The notes: generated by a model from the letters alone, not told the origin. Counted from the stretch's first letter, positions 9,069 through 17,526 are shown. The stretch: DNA of 64,000 bases from Megasphaera_A sueciensis (GCF_050219315.1 NZ_CP116939.1:2108001-2172000), one strand, 5' to 3'. Numbers and translations: made by a program.

Positions 9069-10028
9069 ATGACAAAAATCAAAGTTTTAGCGAGTACGGT
9101 AACATTTGGGAAAATTAATAAAGAACCAAAAGAGCGAATGGAAACTTTGGGATGGGATGTTGTTACTAATCCTTATGGGCGTCCTTTGATTCCAGAGGAA
9201 TTTAGTGAACTTGGTGTTGATGCGGATGCGCTTATAGTCGGAAATGATAAGATTACAGCAGATATTATTAATAGATGTCCTAATGTTAAAATTATTGCTA
9301 AACATGGGATCGGCGTAGATGCTATTGACATTAAATATGCAAATTCAAAAGGAATTTATGTAACAAACGCACCCGGATCTAATGCAACTGAAGTAGCTGA
9401 CTTGGCAGTAGCATATATGATTAATTTAGCTCGAGGTATAGTTATTTCTAATAGAGATACTAAGGCTGGTAAATGGAATAAACCGAAAGCACCAATGTGT
9501 ATGAACGGAAAAACTGTTGGTATTGTTGGAACCGGACATATAGGATGTCAAGTTGCCAGTCGTTTACGTGGTTTTAATATGAATCTTTTAGGATACGACA
9601 TTTTTGAAAATGCTGAAGCTAAAAGTTTTGGAGTGAAATATGTACCACTGGATGAACTCTTGCTGACCGCTGATTATATTACATTACATTTGCCACTGCT
9701 GGAAGAGACTCAACATCTTCTGAATGAGGAAAGAATTGCGCATTTAAAACATGGGGTTGTCATTGTTAATACAGCCAGATGTCAGTTGGTAGATTATACA
9801 GCGTTGGAAACAGCTTTAAAGAGTGGGCTTGTTCGTGGATATGCTGCGGATGTATTTGAACATGAACCGCCGGAACATCTTCCTTTGTATGATTTAGACA
9901 ATGTCATTGTTACGGCTCATATCGGCGGTACTACAAAAGAATCAAATCTTAGAATGGGAAATATGGCTGTTGATAATGTTATTGCGGCTTTGACCGGAAA
10001 AATCCCGCCTAACGTTTTAAAGGCATAA
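9069..10028 (+). CDS. D-isomer-specific 2-hydroxyacid dehydrogenase family
   Basis: A 319-aa NAD-dependent dehydrogenase of the phosphoglycerate-dehydrogenase/D-lactate-dehydrogenase fold. It shows the nucleotide motif GIVGTGHIG, the substrate Arg in VNTARCQLVD, the Glu in DVFEHEPP and the catalytic His in VTAHIGG. It lacks the C-terminal ACT domain of many serine-pathway SerA proteins. It lies between EIIA and the UxaA-type dehydratase, so it probably oxidises or reduces an intermediate of the sugar-acid pathway. The substrate cannot be named. AGGCTGAGTT precedes the ATG, a modest ribosome site. Confidence 0.88.
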   Translation: MTKIKVLASTVTFGKINKEPKERMETLGWDVVTNPYGRPLIPEEFSELGVDADALIVGNDKITADIINRCPNVKIIAKHGIGVDAIDIKYANSKGIYVTNAPGSNATEVADLAVAYMINLARGIVISNRDTKAGKWNKPKAPMCMNGKTVGIVGTGHIGCQVASRLRGFNMNLLGYDIFENAEAKSFGVKYVPLDELLLTADYITLHLPLLEETQHLLNEERIAHLKHGVVIVNTARCQLVDYTALETALKSGLVRGYAADVFEHEPPEHLPLYDLDNVIVTAHIGGTTKESNLRMGNMAVDNVIAALTGKIPPNVLKA

Positions 10029-10049
10029 AGGGAAAGTAGATGGTGGAAT

Positions 10050-10343
10050 ATGAGTGAGAAGAAAGCTATTCATATGAAAGAAAAAGACAATGTTGCTATG
10101 GTACTGGAGCCTGTAACGGCAGGTGATGTTGTTTGTGTCATACGTGAAAATAAAGCAGTGGGCCGTATTGTGGCTAAGGATGATATTGCTCAATATCATA
10201 AGATAGCATTAACTGTTTTTAAAAGTGGAGATATCATTTACAAGTATGGAGAGGTTATCGGAAAAGCCGTTCAATCTATTGAAACCGGTGAACATGTACA
10301 TGTCCACAATATTCAGGGGGTGGCGATAAACGATGCGCATTAA
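10050..10343 (+). CDS. UxaA-type dehydratase, small SAF-domain subunit
   Basis: A 97-aa protein matching the N-terminal SAF domain of altronate/galactarate dehydratases (HMKEKDNVAMVLEPVTAGD). Histidines near the C-terminus (GEHVHVHNI) are the likely metal or substrate ligands. In many species this domain is fused to the large one. Here it is a separate gene whose stop overlaps the large-subunit start by 11 bp, implying coupled translation. A split arrangement also occurs in (2R)-sulfolactate sulfo-lyase (SuyA/SuyB), so altronate is not certain. Confidence 0.82.
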   Translation: MSEKKAIHMKEKDNVAMVLEPVTAGDVVCVIRENKAVGRIVAKDDIAQYHKIALTVFKSGDIIYKYGEVIGKAVQSIETGEHVHVHNIQGVAINDAH

Positions 10344-11505
10344 GGCATATAAAAGAACGGACGGTACCTTTGGAATCCGTAACAAGGTCCTAATCTTATC
10401 TACAGTAGGATGTGCGAACGAAACAGCTCAACGTATTTCGGAACAGATTCCTGATGCTGTTTTTATTCCCAATACAAAAGGATGCGGACAAATCGGTGAT
10501 AGTGTCAACATTATGAAACGTACGCTTACCGGATTGGTGCTGAATTCCAATGTATATGGCGCTCTTATTGTCGGATTAGGCTGTGAGACTATTCAGCCAT
10601 ATATTTTGTATGAGATGATCAGTGCTCGAACGAATAAGCCAGTAAAGGTGCTTACTATTCAAGACGAAGGCGGCACGGTGCGTGCTATACAAAAAGGTGT
10701 TACCGTTGCAGCAACAATGGTGCGGAAAATGTTTTTGCAGGAACGTGTTGATGCTGATTTATCATCTATTATTCTGGCAACGAATTGCGGAGGCTCGGAT
10801 GCCACCAGTGGATTGGCAGCTAATCCGTCTTTGGGATACTGTAGTGATAAACTGGTAACTGCCGGTGGAACGGTAATATTGGGAGAAACAACGGAACTTA
10901 TCGGTACTGAACACATTTTAGCAGGAAGAGCTAAAAATAATGAGGTAAAAGAGAACATATATAAAATTATTAAAGGTCTGGAAATAGATTTTTCCAAAAT
11001 GGGTATTGATACTCGAGGAGCAAATCCCACTCCTGGTAATATTAAAGGCGGATTAAGTACATTGGAAGAAAAAGCTTTGGGGGGTATTTCTAAAGGAGGA
11101 GGAACTACTATTAACGAAGTAGTTCGCTATGGTGATAGACCAAGAGAAAAGGGATTAGTTATTATGGATACGCCCGGTTATGATATTGAATCCTTGACTG
11201 GCATGGCAGCTGGAGGAGCTCAGGTATGTGTTTTTACAACCGGACGGGGAAATCCTATTGGAAATCCTATTATGCCAGTGTTGAAAATCACGGGAAACCA
11301 TGAAACGTATGTCAATATGGAAGATAACATAGATATTGATGCATCTGTAGTTTTAAGAGGAACAAAGAGTTTGTTTGAATGTGGAGATAACATATTTAAT
11401 GCTTTGATTCATGTATGTAATGGACAAAAGACAAAGGCGGAAGCCTTTGGGTTTGGAGAAATTAGCGTGTATAGAAATGTTGAGGTTTGGTGCAACAAAT
11501 TGTAA
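10333..11505 (+). CDS. UxaA-type dehydratase, large catalytic subunit
   Basis: A 390-aa protein matching the C-terminal catalytic part of altronate/galactarate dehydratases, which remove water from a sugar acid to give a 2-keto-3-deoxy acid. Recognisable stretches are RTDGTFGIRNKV at the N-terminus, FIPNTKGCGQIG, LATNCGGSDATSGLAANPSLG and TTGRGNPIGNPIMPV. It overlaps the SAF subunit gene. Altronate, galactarate, another aldarate, or a sulfolactate-like substrate (SuyB) are all possible. The DgoD and KDPG-aldolase neighbours favour a sugar acid. Confidence 0.83.
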   Translation: MRIKAYKRTDGTFGIRNKVLILSTVGCANETAQRISEQIPDAVFIPNTKGCGQIGDSVNIMKRTLTGLVLNSNVYGALIVGLGCETIQPYILYEMISARTNKPVKVLTIQDEGGTVRAIQKGVTVAATMVRKMFLQERVDADLSSIILATNCGGSDATSGLAANPSLGYCSDKLVTAGGTVILGETTELIGTEHILAGRAKNNEVKENIYKIIKGLEIDFSKMGIDTRGANPTPGNIKGGLSTLEEKALGGISKGGGTTINEVVRYGDRPREKGLVIMDTPGYDIESLTGMAAGGAQVCVFTTGRGNPIGNPIMPVLKITGNHETYVNMEDNIDIDASVVLRGTKSLFECGDNIFNALIHVCNGQKTKAEAFGFGEISVYRNVEVWCNKL

Positions 11506-11550
11506 TTAGATTTAAGAATAAATATATGCCTGAAAGGAATGGATGGAATA

Positions 11551-12696
11551 GTGAAAATAACTTCTTACGATATTTATAAAATAAAACCACGCTGGATTTT
11601 TTTAAAAATAAACACAGATGAAGGTATTAGCGGTTGGGGGGAACTTGTTAGCGGTACGCGTACGGAAACGGTAATTACCGGGGCTCGGGAAATGATGGAA
11701 TATCTTATAGGTAAGGATCCGGGGCAGATAGAGGATATCTGGCAGCTTTTGTATCGTTTCTTTTTCAGGGGCGGACCTGTCGAAATGACAATTATATCTG
11801 GGATTGAAATGGCTTTATGGGATATTAAGGGAAAATATTACAATATGCCGGTATATGAATTTTTGGGTGGGAGGGCCAGAACTAAAATCAAGGTTTATTC
11901 TTGGATTGGCGGTGATCGGCCGGCTGATGTTGGGAATGAAGCTTTAAAGCGTAAAAATATGGGATTTACAGCAGTTAAGATGAATGCAACGGAAGAAATG
12001 CATTATGTCGATACTTACAAAAAAGTACAACAAGTATCGGCACGGGTACAATCTATTCGTGATACAGTCGGGTATGATTTGGAAGTTGCCGTTGATTTTC
12101 ACGGTCGTGTACATAAACCTATGGCTAAGGTTTTAGCAAAGGAATTGGAGCAATTTCACTTGATGTTTATCGAGGAACCTGTTTTACCTGAAAACATAGA
12201 AATGCTGCGAGATATTGCAAATCATGTTTCCATTCCTATTTCCACCGGTGAACGCGCGTATACCCGTTGGGGATTTAAACCGATTTTCAAGGATGGTTTT
12301 GTTGATATCATTCAGCCGGATTTATCTTTAACAGGAGGCATTTTAGAAGCCAAAAAGATTGCTGCTATGGCGGAATGTTTTGATATGGCAGTAGCTCCAC
12401 ATGCTCCCTACGGACCTATTGCACTTGCGGCCACTCTACAGTTGGACGTTTGTACACCTAACGTTTTCATTCAAGAGCAAAGTTTAGGTATTCACTATAA
12501 TCAAGGTTTTGATCTGCTTGATTTTGTAAAAAATAAAGAAATTTTCCAATATAAAGATGGGTTTGTGAATATTCCGACAGCACCCGGCTTGGGTATTGAA
12601 ATTGATGAAGATCTTGTTAAAAAAATCAGCCAAGAAGGACTAAAATGGTCTAATCCAAAATGGCGCAATTATGACGGCACATATGCCGAATGGTAA
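11551..12696 (+). CDS. dgoD: D-galactonate dehydratase-like enolase-superfamily enzyme
   Basis: Close to the well-known DgoD, which converts D-galactonate to 2-keto-3-deoxy-galactonate. Shared features are PRWIFLKINTDEGISGWGE near the start, FFRGGPVEMTIISGIEMALW, AVDFHGRVHKPMAKVL (metal Asp), FIEEPVLPE (metal Glu), ISTGERAYTRW, the catalytic His in APHAPYGPIALAA, and the C-terminal tail ending in AEW. The GTG at 11551 gives the family N-terminus MKIT and has GGATGGA upstream; an ATG at 11539 has its site too close. Galactonate is the best guess. Related acids, or a phosphorylated form, are not excluded. Confidence 0.88.
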   Translation: MKITSYDIYKIKPRWIFLKINTDEGISGWGELVSGTRTETVITGAREMMEYLIGKDPGQIEDIWQLLYRFFFRGGPVEMTIISGIEMALWDIKGKYYNMPVYEFLGGRARTKIKVYSWIGGDRPADVGNEALKRKNMGFTAVKMNATEEMHYVDTYKKVQQVSARVQSIRDTVGYDLEVAVDFHGRVHKPMAKVLAKELEQFHLMFIEEPVLPENIEMLRDIANHVSIPISTGERAYTRWGFKPIFKDGFVDIIQPDLSLTGGILEAKKIAAMAECFDMAVAPHAPYGPIALAATLQLDVCTPNVFIQEQSLGIHYNQGFDLLDFVKNKEIFQYKDGFVNIPTAPGLGIEIDEDLVKKISQEGLKWSNPKWRNYDGTYAEW

Positions 12697-12748
12697 GTAT
12701 GTCATATATTTTTGTGTGTATATGTAATTGATAAAGGAGCTGTTTGAA

Positions 12749-13399
12749 ATGAAAGATTTTGAAACTTTAAAAAACATTAATGATAAGGGAGTATGTGCTA
12801 TTGTTAGAGGTACTTCTGCTGATGCATTGAAACGTATTGCCGAGGCCTTGTTAAAAGGTGGAGTCAGCACTATTGAAGTGACGTTTAATACTCCGGGTGC
12901 AGCGCAGATGATAGAGGCGCTTTGTAAAGAATACGCTGATAATTTATTGGTGGGTGCCGGTACCGTTTTAGATGAAGAAACAGCTCGGATTGCTATTTTG
13001 TCAGGGGCTAAATTTGTCTTGGCGCCTACTCTAAATACGAAAATGATTCAGACTTGTCTGCGTTATAATGTTGTTCCTGTTCCAGGTGTTATGACACCAA
13101 CGGAGGCACTTACAGCATGGGAGGCCGGTGCCAGAATCGTTAAAATTTTCCCGGCCGGTGTTTTGGGAGCAAAATATATTAAACAATTGAAAGGGCCACT
13201 TAATCAAGTAGATATGATGGTTGTAGGTGGGGTGGGAGCTTCTAATTTACCTGATTTCTTAAAAGCGGGAGCTTCATCGGCCGGTATTGGTGGAGAATTG
13301 GTGAATGCCCAATTAGTTGCCGAAGGTAAATTTGCTGAAATTACAGAACGCGCCAAAACATTTTCACGAATCATAACAGATTTCAGATCTAAGAAGTAA
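12749..13399 (+). CDS. KDPG/KDPGal-type aldolase
   Basis: Class I aldolase that splits 2-keto-3-deoxy-6-phospho acids into pyruvate and glyceraldehyde 3-phosphate. The 216-aa frame from ATG 12749 has AAGGAG eight bases upstream; an in-frame ATG at 12728 lacks a site. Visible are the general-base Glu in TIEVTFNTPGA, VGAGTVLDEE, and the Schiff-base Lys in ARIVKIFPAG. It is the common end point of the three dehydratases upstream. No 2-keto-3-deoxy-acid kinase is seen nearby, so the phosphate may enter by PTS uptake. A gluconate-type or galactonate-type preference cannot be read from sequence. Confidence 0.92.
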   Translation: MKDFETLKNINDKGVCAIVRGTSADALKRIAEALLKGGVSTIEVTFNTPGAAQMIEALCKEYADNLLVGAGTVLDEETARIAILSGAKFVLAPTLNTKMIQTCLRYNVVPVPGVMTPTEALTAWEAGARIVKIFPAGVLGAKYIKQLKGPLNQVDMMVVGGVGASNLPDFLKAGASSAGIGGELVNAQLVAEGKFAEITERAKTFSRIITDFRSKK

Positions 13400-13469
13400 A
13401 ATGTTTTTTAGGACAGACAATACAACAAGAAATTAGTTTGTAAATGCTTAACAGAAAAAGGAGCTGGGT

Positions 13470-14279
13470 ATGAGCATTAAATTAATTGCTGTAGATATGG
13501 ATGGAACATTGCTTGATGACGATAAGAACATCTCGGTTCGTAATAAACAAGCTGTCCAAAAAGCAGTCAAAGCAGGTATTGTGGTAATGTTTGCCAGCGG
13601 GAGAGTGTTTGCGGGAGTTAAAAGATATGCTGATTATCTTGATTTAGATGTTCCTTTGGTTATTTATAACGGAGCTGCAGTTATAGGCAGCAGATCAAAA
13701 AAAGTACTTTATGAAAAACCTATTGAGATAAAAACAGCACAATCTATTATTCGCTATTGTGGACAAAAAGGTTATCATATACAAACCTATGCCGATGATA
13801 GATTTCAAGTATTTTCACATAATGATTTTTCGGAAAACTATCAAAAAGTTTTTGGTGTAGAAGAAGAAATTCTAGGTGATAGTATGTGTAATATTACTAC
13901 GCCGCCGTGCAAAATGCTTGTGATTGCCAAGAGCAAGGATTTTCAAGCTGTTCGAAATGATTTAGAGTGTAAGTTTTCTCAACAAGTTGATTTTTCGTCT
14001 TCCATGCCGGATTATTTGGAAATGGTGGAACCCGGTGTCAATAAATGGAGTGCGGTTAGATCTGTAGGTGACATGTATGGAATTAAACCTATGGATATTA
14101 TGTGTATAGGCGATAACAATAACGATTATTCAATGATTAAAAATGCGGGCATCGGGGTTGCTATGGGAAATAGTAATGAATGTATTTTAAAAATTGCTAA
14201 GGTTGTTACTGCAACGAATACAGAGGACGGTGTTGCTGCAGCAATAGAAAAAGTTCTTGTACAACAGAATTTGATTTAA
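13470..14279 (+). CDS. Cof-type HAD-superfamily phosphatase
   Basis: A 269-aa cytoplasmic hydrolase of the Cof/YidA class. It has motif I VDMDGTLLDDD with the nucleophilic and acid Asp, the cap-domain region IYNGAAVI, and motif IV CIGDNNNDYSMI. Members remove phosphate from sugar phosphates. As last gene of the cluster it may clear accumulated sugar-acid phosphates. A GGAGCTG site precedes ATG 13470. The substrate is unknown. Confidence 0.9.
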   Translation: MSIKLIAVDMDGTLLDDDKNISVRNKQAVQKAVKAGIVVMFASGRVFAGVKRYADYLDLDVPLVIYNGAAVIGSRSKKVLYEKPIEIKTAQSIIRYCGQKGYHIQTYADDRFQVFSHNDFSENYQKVFGVEEEILGDSMCNITTPPCKMLVIAKSKDFQAVRNDLECKFSQQVDFSSSMPDYLEMVEPGVNKWSAVRSVGDMYGIKPMDIMCIGDNNNDYSMIKNAGIGVAMGNSNECILKIAKVVTATNTEDGVAAAIEKVLVQQNLI

Positions 14280-14403
14280 GAAACAAGAAAAAGTGTGTAC
14301 TGAAGTGTTGAACAGCGATTCGGGGCATTCTTTTTCAGTTGTCAGAAGTATAAAAAAGGGTCTATGTCAAATGTTGAGCTGGCTCAATAGCAAAACACAA
14401 GTT

Positions 14404-14436
14404 AGAGGAACATTCAAAAGATTGTTCCTCTTTTTG
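14404..14436 (+). terminator. Intrinsic terminator after the PTS/sugar-acid cluster
   Basis: AGAGGAACA (14404-14412) pairs with TGTTCCTCT (14423-14431) over a 10-nt loop, followed by TTTTGTT. It ends the cluster and also sits at the left edge of the IS200 remnant. Confidence 0.8.
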
Positions 14437-14586
14437 TTGTAGTTAGAAAATCTCTGGTTAGACCAGGGGTTCCAAAAGCTTAAGCGATGAGTTTTTGAAG
14501 TTTCAAAATAAAACACCTTTAATGTAAGATAAGAATGCGGTCTGTCAACTGCAAACCTATCCATATCAAAGGAGGTCATTCGATGA

Positions 14587-15037
14587 ATGACACACAGTCC
14601 ATCACACAGTAAATGGAATTGTAAATATCATGCAGTATTTGCGCCGAAGGATCAGTGGCAAGTATTTTATGGGAAAAAGCGATATGAAATAGGACAAATA
14701 TTACGAGAATTATGTCAGTGGAAAGGAGTGGCTTTACTAGAAGCAGAGGCATGCCCGTTATGTACATCTGCTATTGGAAATTCCCCTCAAGATGAGTATA
14801 TTGAGTTTCGTGGGGTTTCTCAAAGGAAAAAGTAGTCTGATGATTTATGAAAAATGGGGAAATATGAAATATAAGTACCGGAATCAACAATTTTGGTGTC
14901 GCGGATACTAGGTAGATATCGTAGAAAAAAACGAGAAGAAGATACCTACCTATATTCGAGAACAACTTAAAGAAGATGAAATGTCCGAACAGCTTACATT
15001 AGATTCAGAAGACTCGTTTACGGGTAACCGGAAGTAA
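14587..15037 (+). pseudogene. IS200-family transposase (tnpA), frameshifted and with in-frame stop
   Basis: The frame from ATG 14587 reads HSKWNCKYHAVFAPKDQWQ and ILRELCQWKGVALLEAEACP, the usual N-terminal half of the IS200 transposase. At about 14765 a 2-base loss removes the first His of the HUH metal motif (expected DHVHLL; the shifted frame reads YVHLL). Reading continues in the new frame (FVGFLKGKSSLMIYEKW, QFWCRG), meets TAG at 14909-14911 where family members have Tyr, and ends at TAA 15037. Two lesions plus the lost His make it inactive. Confidence 0.8.
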
Positions 15038-15198
15038 TCAAGTAACGGACCGAACATGCGCTGTAAAGTGCCGCAGGTAGATTAGGCTTTATAGGCACGC
15101 ATAAGAAAAGGTTCTATGATCAAATGTTGGGGTGGCTCAATCGTAATGAGTGACTTCCTACTCGATTTATTATAGAACCCAATTCATTAGTTCATAAA

Positions 15199-15260
15199 TA
15201 TTTAGGTGCCTTACATATTGACAAAACAGCAAAATTGAGTACAATGTATTTAGGTGCCTT
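15199..15260 (+). promoter_or_regulatory. marR promoter flanked by two operator-like repeats
   Basis: TTGACA at 15218-15223, 16-bp spacer, TACAAT at 15240-15245. TATTTAGGTGCCTT occurs at 15199-15212 and again at 15247-15260, 48 bp apart, just upstream of -35 and just downstream of -10. The core AGGTGCCT is a near-palindrome. Binding by the MarR or Fur protein encoded next would give autoregulation. Confidence 0.65.
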
Positions 15261-15290
15261 TATATTATTTATTTTCAAGGAGGAATATAG

Positions 15291-15800
15291 ATGAAAAATA
15301 CAACAGTAGTACAATTGTATCGAGAATTATTGCAACTAAGTCGGCAAATGCATCGGATGGAACACTGGATGGCACATCAATGCAAAGGGCATTCCATGCA
15401 TCATAGCCAGCATTATTTGTTGTCGCTCATTGAACAGCATGATGGAGCTATTCAACAGGATTTAGTGGAAGAGATGGATATCCGTCCATCGTCTATGTCG
15501 GAATTATTAAGTAAATTGGAACAAGCTGATCTTATCATACGGGAAAAAGATGATAACGATCAACGCGTGATGCGTGTTCGTATTACAGAAAAAGGCAAAC
15601 AACATGTGGAACAAATGAAAGGGCATCTTTCGGATTTGACAATCAATTTATTTGATTGTTTGACTGAGGAAGAACGAGAAAAGTTATTGTCACTGATACA
15701 GAAGATAAATACGCATATCAATGACAAAATGGAATCGGGAAATCTGCATATGATGCATCGCGGGATGCACCATCATGAACATCATTATTCCAAATTTTAA
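15291..15800 (+). CDS. MarR-family regulator with His-rich C-terminal tail
   Basis: A 169-aa winged-helix repressor. The N-terminal helices carry several His and Met residues (MHRMEHWMAHQCKGHSMHH). The recognition region is DLVEEMDIRPSSMSELLSKLEQ, and the wing is REKDDNDQRVMRVRITEKG. The last 20 residues are crowded with His and Met (NLHMMHRGMHHHEHHYSKF), which suggests metal binding. It heads an operon with a Fur-family gene and a CDF transporter, so a metal-sensing role is likely though inferred. AAGGAGG precedes ATG 15291. Confidence 0.88.
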   Translation: MKNTTVVQLYRELLQLSRQMHRMEHWMAHQCKGHSMHHSQHYLLSLIEQHDGAIQQDLVEEMDIRPSSMSELLSKLEQADLIIREKDDNDQRVMRVRITEKGKQHVEQMKGHLSDLTINLFDCLTEEEREKLLSLIQKINTHINDKMESGNLHMMHRGMHHHEHHYSKF

Positions 15801-15847
15801 GAAGGAAGGTATGGCCCACATAATCATATAATGAAGGAATAGGGAAG

Positions 15848-16336
15848 ATGACACTATTTGAAGACGCGGTACAAAAACTTAAAAAGAATCATTATAGTGT
15901 AACAAAAGAGAGACAAGCTGTAATTCGAGCCATGACAGCACATCTTTATGAATGTCTAACGATACATGAAATTTATGTGTATTCTGCGGATTTGCTGCCA
16001 AGTATATCTGTTCCGACAGTATATCGGGGAGTCTCTCTGTTTTGTGCACTTCATATTTTGCGTAGACTGCAATTTAATATGCAGCATAGTTACTACGAAT
16101 TGATCGGTTCAGAAGAAAATGAAAATCATCCGTATTGTATTTGTCGCCGCTGCGGAAGAATTTTGGGTATTTTTGATCCTCGTGTATTAGAAATATTTTC
16201 TGTCTGCAAACAGAAAATTGATGATTCTTATAATTTCCGAATTGAATCCACTAACTTGATTTATTATGGATTGTGTAAAACGTGTGAACAGCAAGAAAAA
16301 CATAAAATTAATAGTAAAGGAGGAGAGTCTATGTGA
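15848..16336 (+). CDS. Fur-family regulator
   Basis: A 162-aa ferric-uptake-regulator family protein. The N-terminal winged helix has YSVTKERQAVIRAM and PSISVPTVYRGVSLF. The C-terminal half has structural-zinc CxxC pairs (CICRRCG and LCKTCEQ). The usual HHDHxxC cluster is reduced to ENHPYCIC, so the regulatory metal site differs from classic Fur and the sensed metal or signal cannot be assigned. It overlaps the next gene by four bases (GTGA), so the two are translationally coupled. Confidence 0.87.
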   Translation: MTLFEDAVQKLKKNHYSVTKERQAVIRAMTAHLYECLTIHEIYVYSADLLPSISVPTVYRGVSLFCALHILRRLQFNMQHSYYELIGSEENENHPYCICRRCGRILGIFDPRVLEIFSVCKQKIDDSYNFRIESTNLIYYGLCKTCEQQEKHKINSKGGESM

Positions 16337-17241
16337 CTTTTATTATATCAAATAGTATCAGATTCGTGAAAAGCATATACAAGCATAAAGAATATATGCT
16401 CGGAATCTCAGGACTTTTGATCAATGGCTTGATATGCATGGTGGAGCTTATCTCCGGCCTGGTCACCAATAATATGGCATTATTGGCAGATTCGTTTCAC
16501 AATGCAATGGATTCCGTTTTTGCCATTATTACTTTATTATCATTCTACATGATACATAAACCAAGTACTATAGAATACCCGTTTGGATTCGGGCGTATTG
16601 AATACTTAGGAGCATTTTTTCTGGGGATTATTATGATAGGAATGGGACTGCATTTCATGTTGGAATCAATCGAAAAAAGTGTGTATCCAACAGATCATTA
16701 TTTTAATCCATTCGTTTTTCTTTATATCGGCGTTTCTGTATTATTGAAACTGCTATATGGTTTTTTAACATATATGTATGCAAAACAACGTAAGTTTGCC
16801 ATATTCCATGCTAGTTGTTTTGATTCATTGACGGATGCGGTGGCATTGAGTTTGATTGCCATTTCTTGTCTGATTCCGCAGATAGCAGGTCTGCAGACGG
16901 AAGGAGCGGCAGGGATTATTGTTTCACTCGGAATCGTGTGGTCAGGGTATATTGTGTTAAAACCAGCCGCACTGACATTGATAGGGCAAAAACCTGATTC
17001 GGTGGTTGTTAACACGATACGGACAATCATACAAAAAGATGATAGAATACAAGGCTGTCATAGTCTACTGGTACATGATTACGGGGTAGGAAATACGCTG
17101 GCGTCTGTTCATATAGAAGTCCCGGCATCTTTTTCTTTGATACAGGCACATCAAATGTCCAAACGTATTGAGCAGGATGCTCAGCAGCGAAATATATATC
17201 TAACGATCCATGTGGATCCCATAGAAATTCAATCATTATAG
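16333..17241 (+). CDS. Cation diffusion facilitator (CDF) metal exporter
   Basis: A 302-aa inner-membrane antiporter of the CDF family, exporting divalent metals such as iron, manganese or zinc. Six membrane segments are visible. Metal-site residues are LADSFHNAMDS in TM2 (Asp, His, Asp) and FDSLTDA in TM5 (Asp, Asp). A cytoplasmic C-terminal domain follows (QGCHSLLVHDYGVGNTLASVHIEV). The start is GTG 16333 inside ATGTGA, with AGGAGG upstream. Its place behind two metal-type regulators suggests metal-induced expression. Confidence 0.9.
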   Translation: MTFIISNSIRFVKSIYKHKEYMLGISGLLINGLICMVELISGLVTNNMALLADSFHNAMDSVFAIITLLSFYMIHKPSTIEYPFGFGRIEYLGAFFLGIIMIGMGLHFMLESIEKSVYPTDHYFNPFVFLYIGVSVLLKLLYGFLTYMYAKQRKFAIFHASCFDSLTDAVALSLIAISCLIPQIAGLQTEGAAGIIVSLGIVWSGYIVLKPAALTLIGQKPDSVVVNTIRTIIQKDDRIQGCHSLLVHDYGVGNTLASVHIEVPASFSLIQAHQMSKRIEQDAQQRNIYLTIHVDPIEIQSL

Positions 17242-17246
17242 CTGGG

Positions 17247-17275
17247 AAAACCGTTAGTAAAGATGGTTTTTTAGC
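17247..17275 (+). terminator. Probable terminator after CDF gene
   Basis: AAAACC (17247-17252) pairs with GGTTTT (17265-17270) followed by TT. The stem is short, so this is a moderate call. Confidence 0.5.
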
Positions 17276-17526
17276 CTTTTATCTATTGTTTGGTCAGCTC
17301 ATTTTAATTTTTCCACTTAGTCGCTTGTTGTCATTGTAGAGGATGTTTTAATTATGGAAACCCAATGGGGGTAAAAACGGAGGCAGAGCATATAGTGAAG
17401 TTGCAGTATAAATATTGTTGCATATTGATGCACTTTCATAGTTATCCATAAAACTTAAAATATTATAGTTTTATGGATATTTTTTTGTTTATTTTGTTTT
17501 TGTAAATATATAAACTATGACAGCAG

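Larger units (their letters stand above)
14352..15180 (+). mobile_element. Degenerate IS200-type element
   Basis: A broken Y1 transposase gene is flanked by typical IS200-like structures. A left hairpin lies near 14452-14470 (CTCTGGT/ACCAGGG). A right hairpin at 15068-15098 has arms GTGCC and GGCAC. An imperfect direct repeat at both ends (CTATGTCAAATGTTGAGCTG near 14362; CTATGATCAAATGTTGGGGT near 15114) may be part of the ends or an older flanking repeat. GGTTCTAT (15110-15117) and ATAGAACC (15172-15179) form a further inverted pair. Exact ends are uncertain. The element cannot move by itself. Confidence 0.65.

Noticed and set aside
15199..15260. CRISPR-like or mobile repeat (two TATTTAGGTGCCTT copies)
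   Set aside because: Only two copies, placed around a promoter; an operator pair is simpler.
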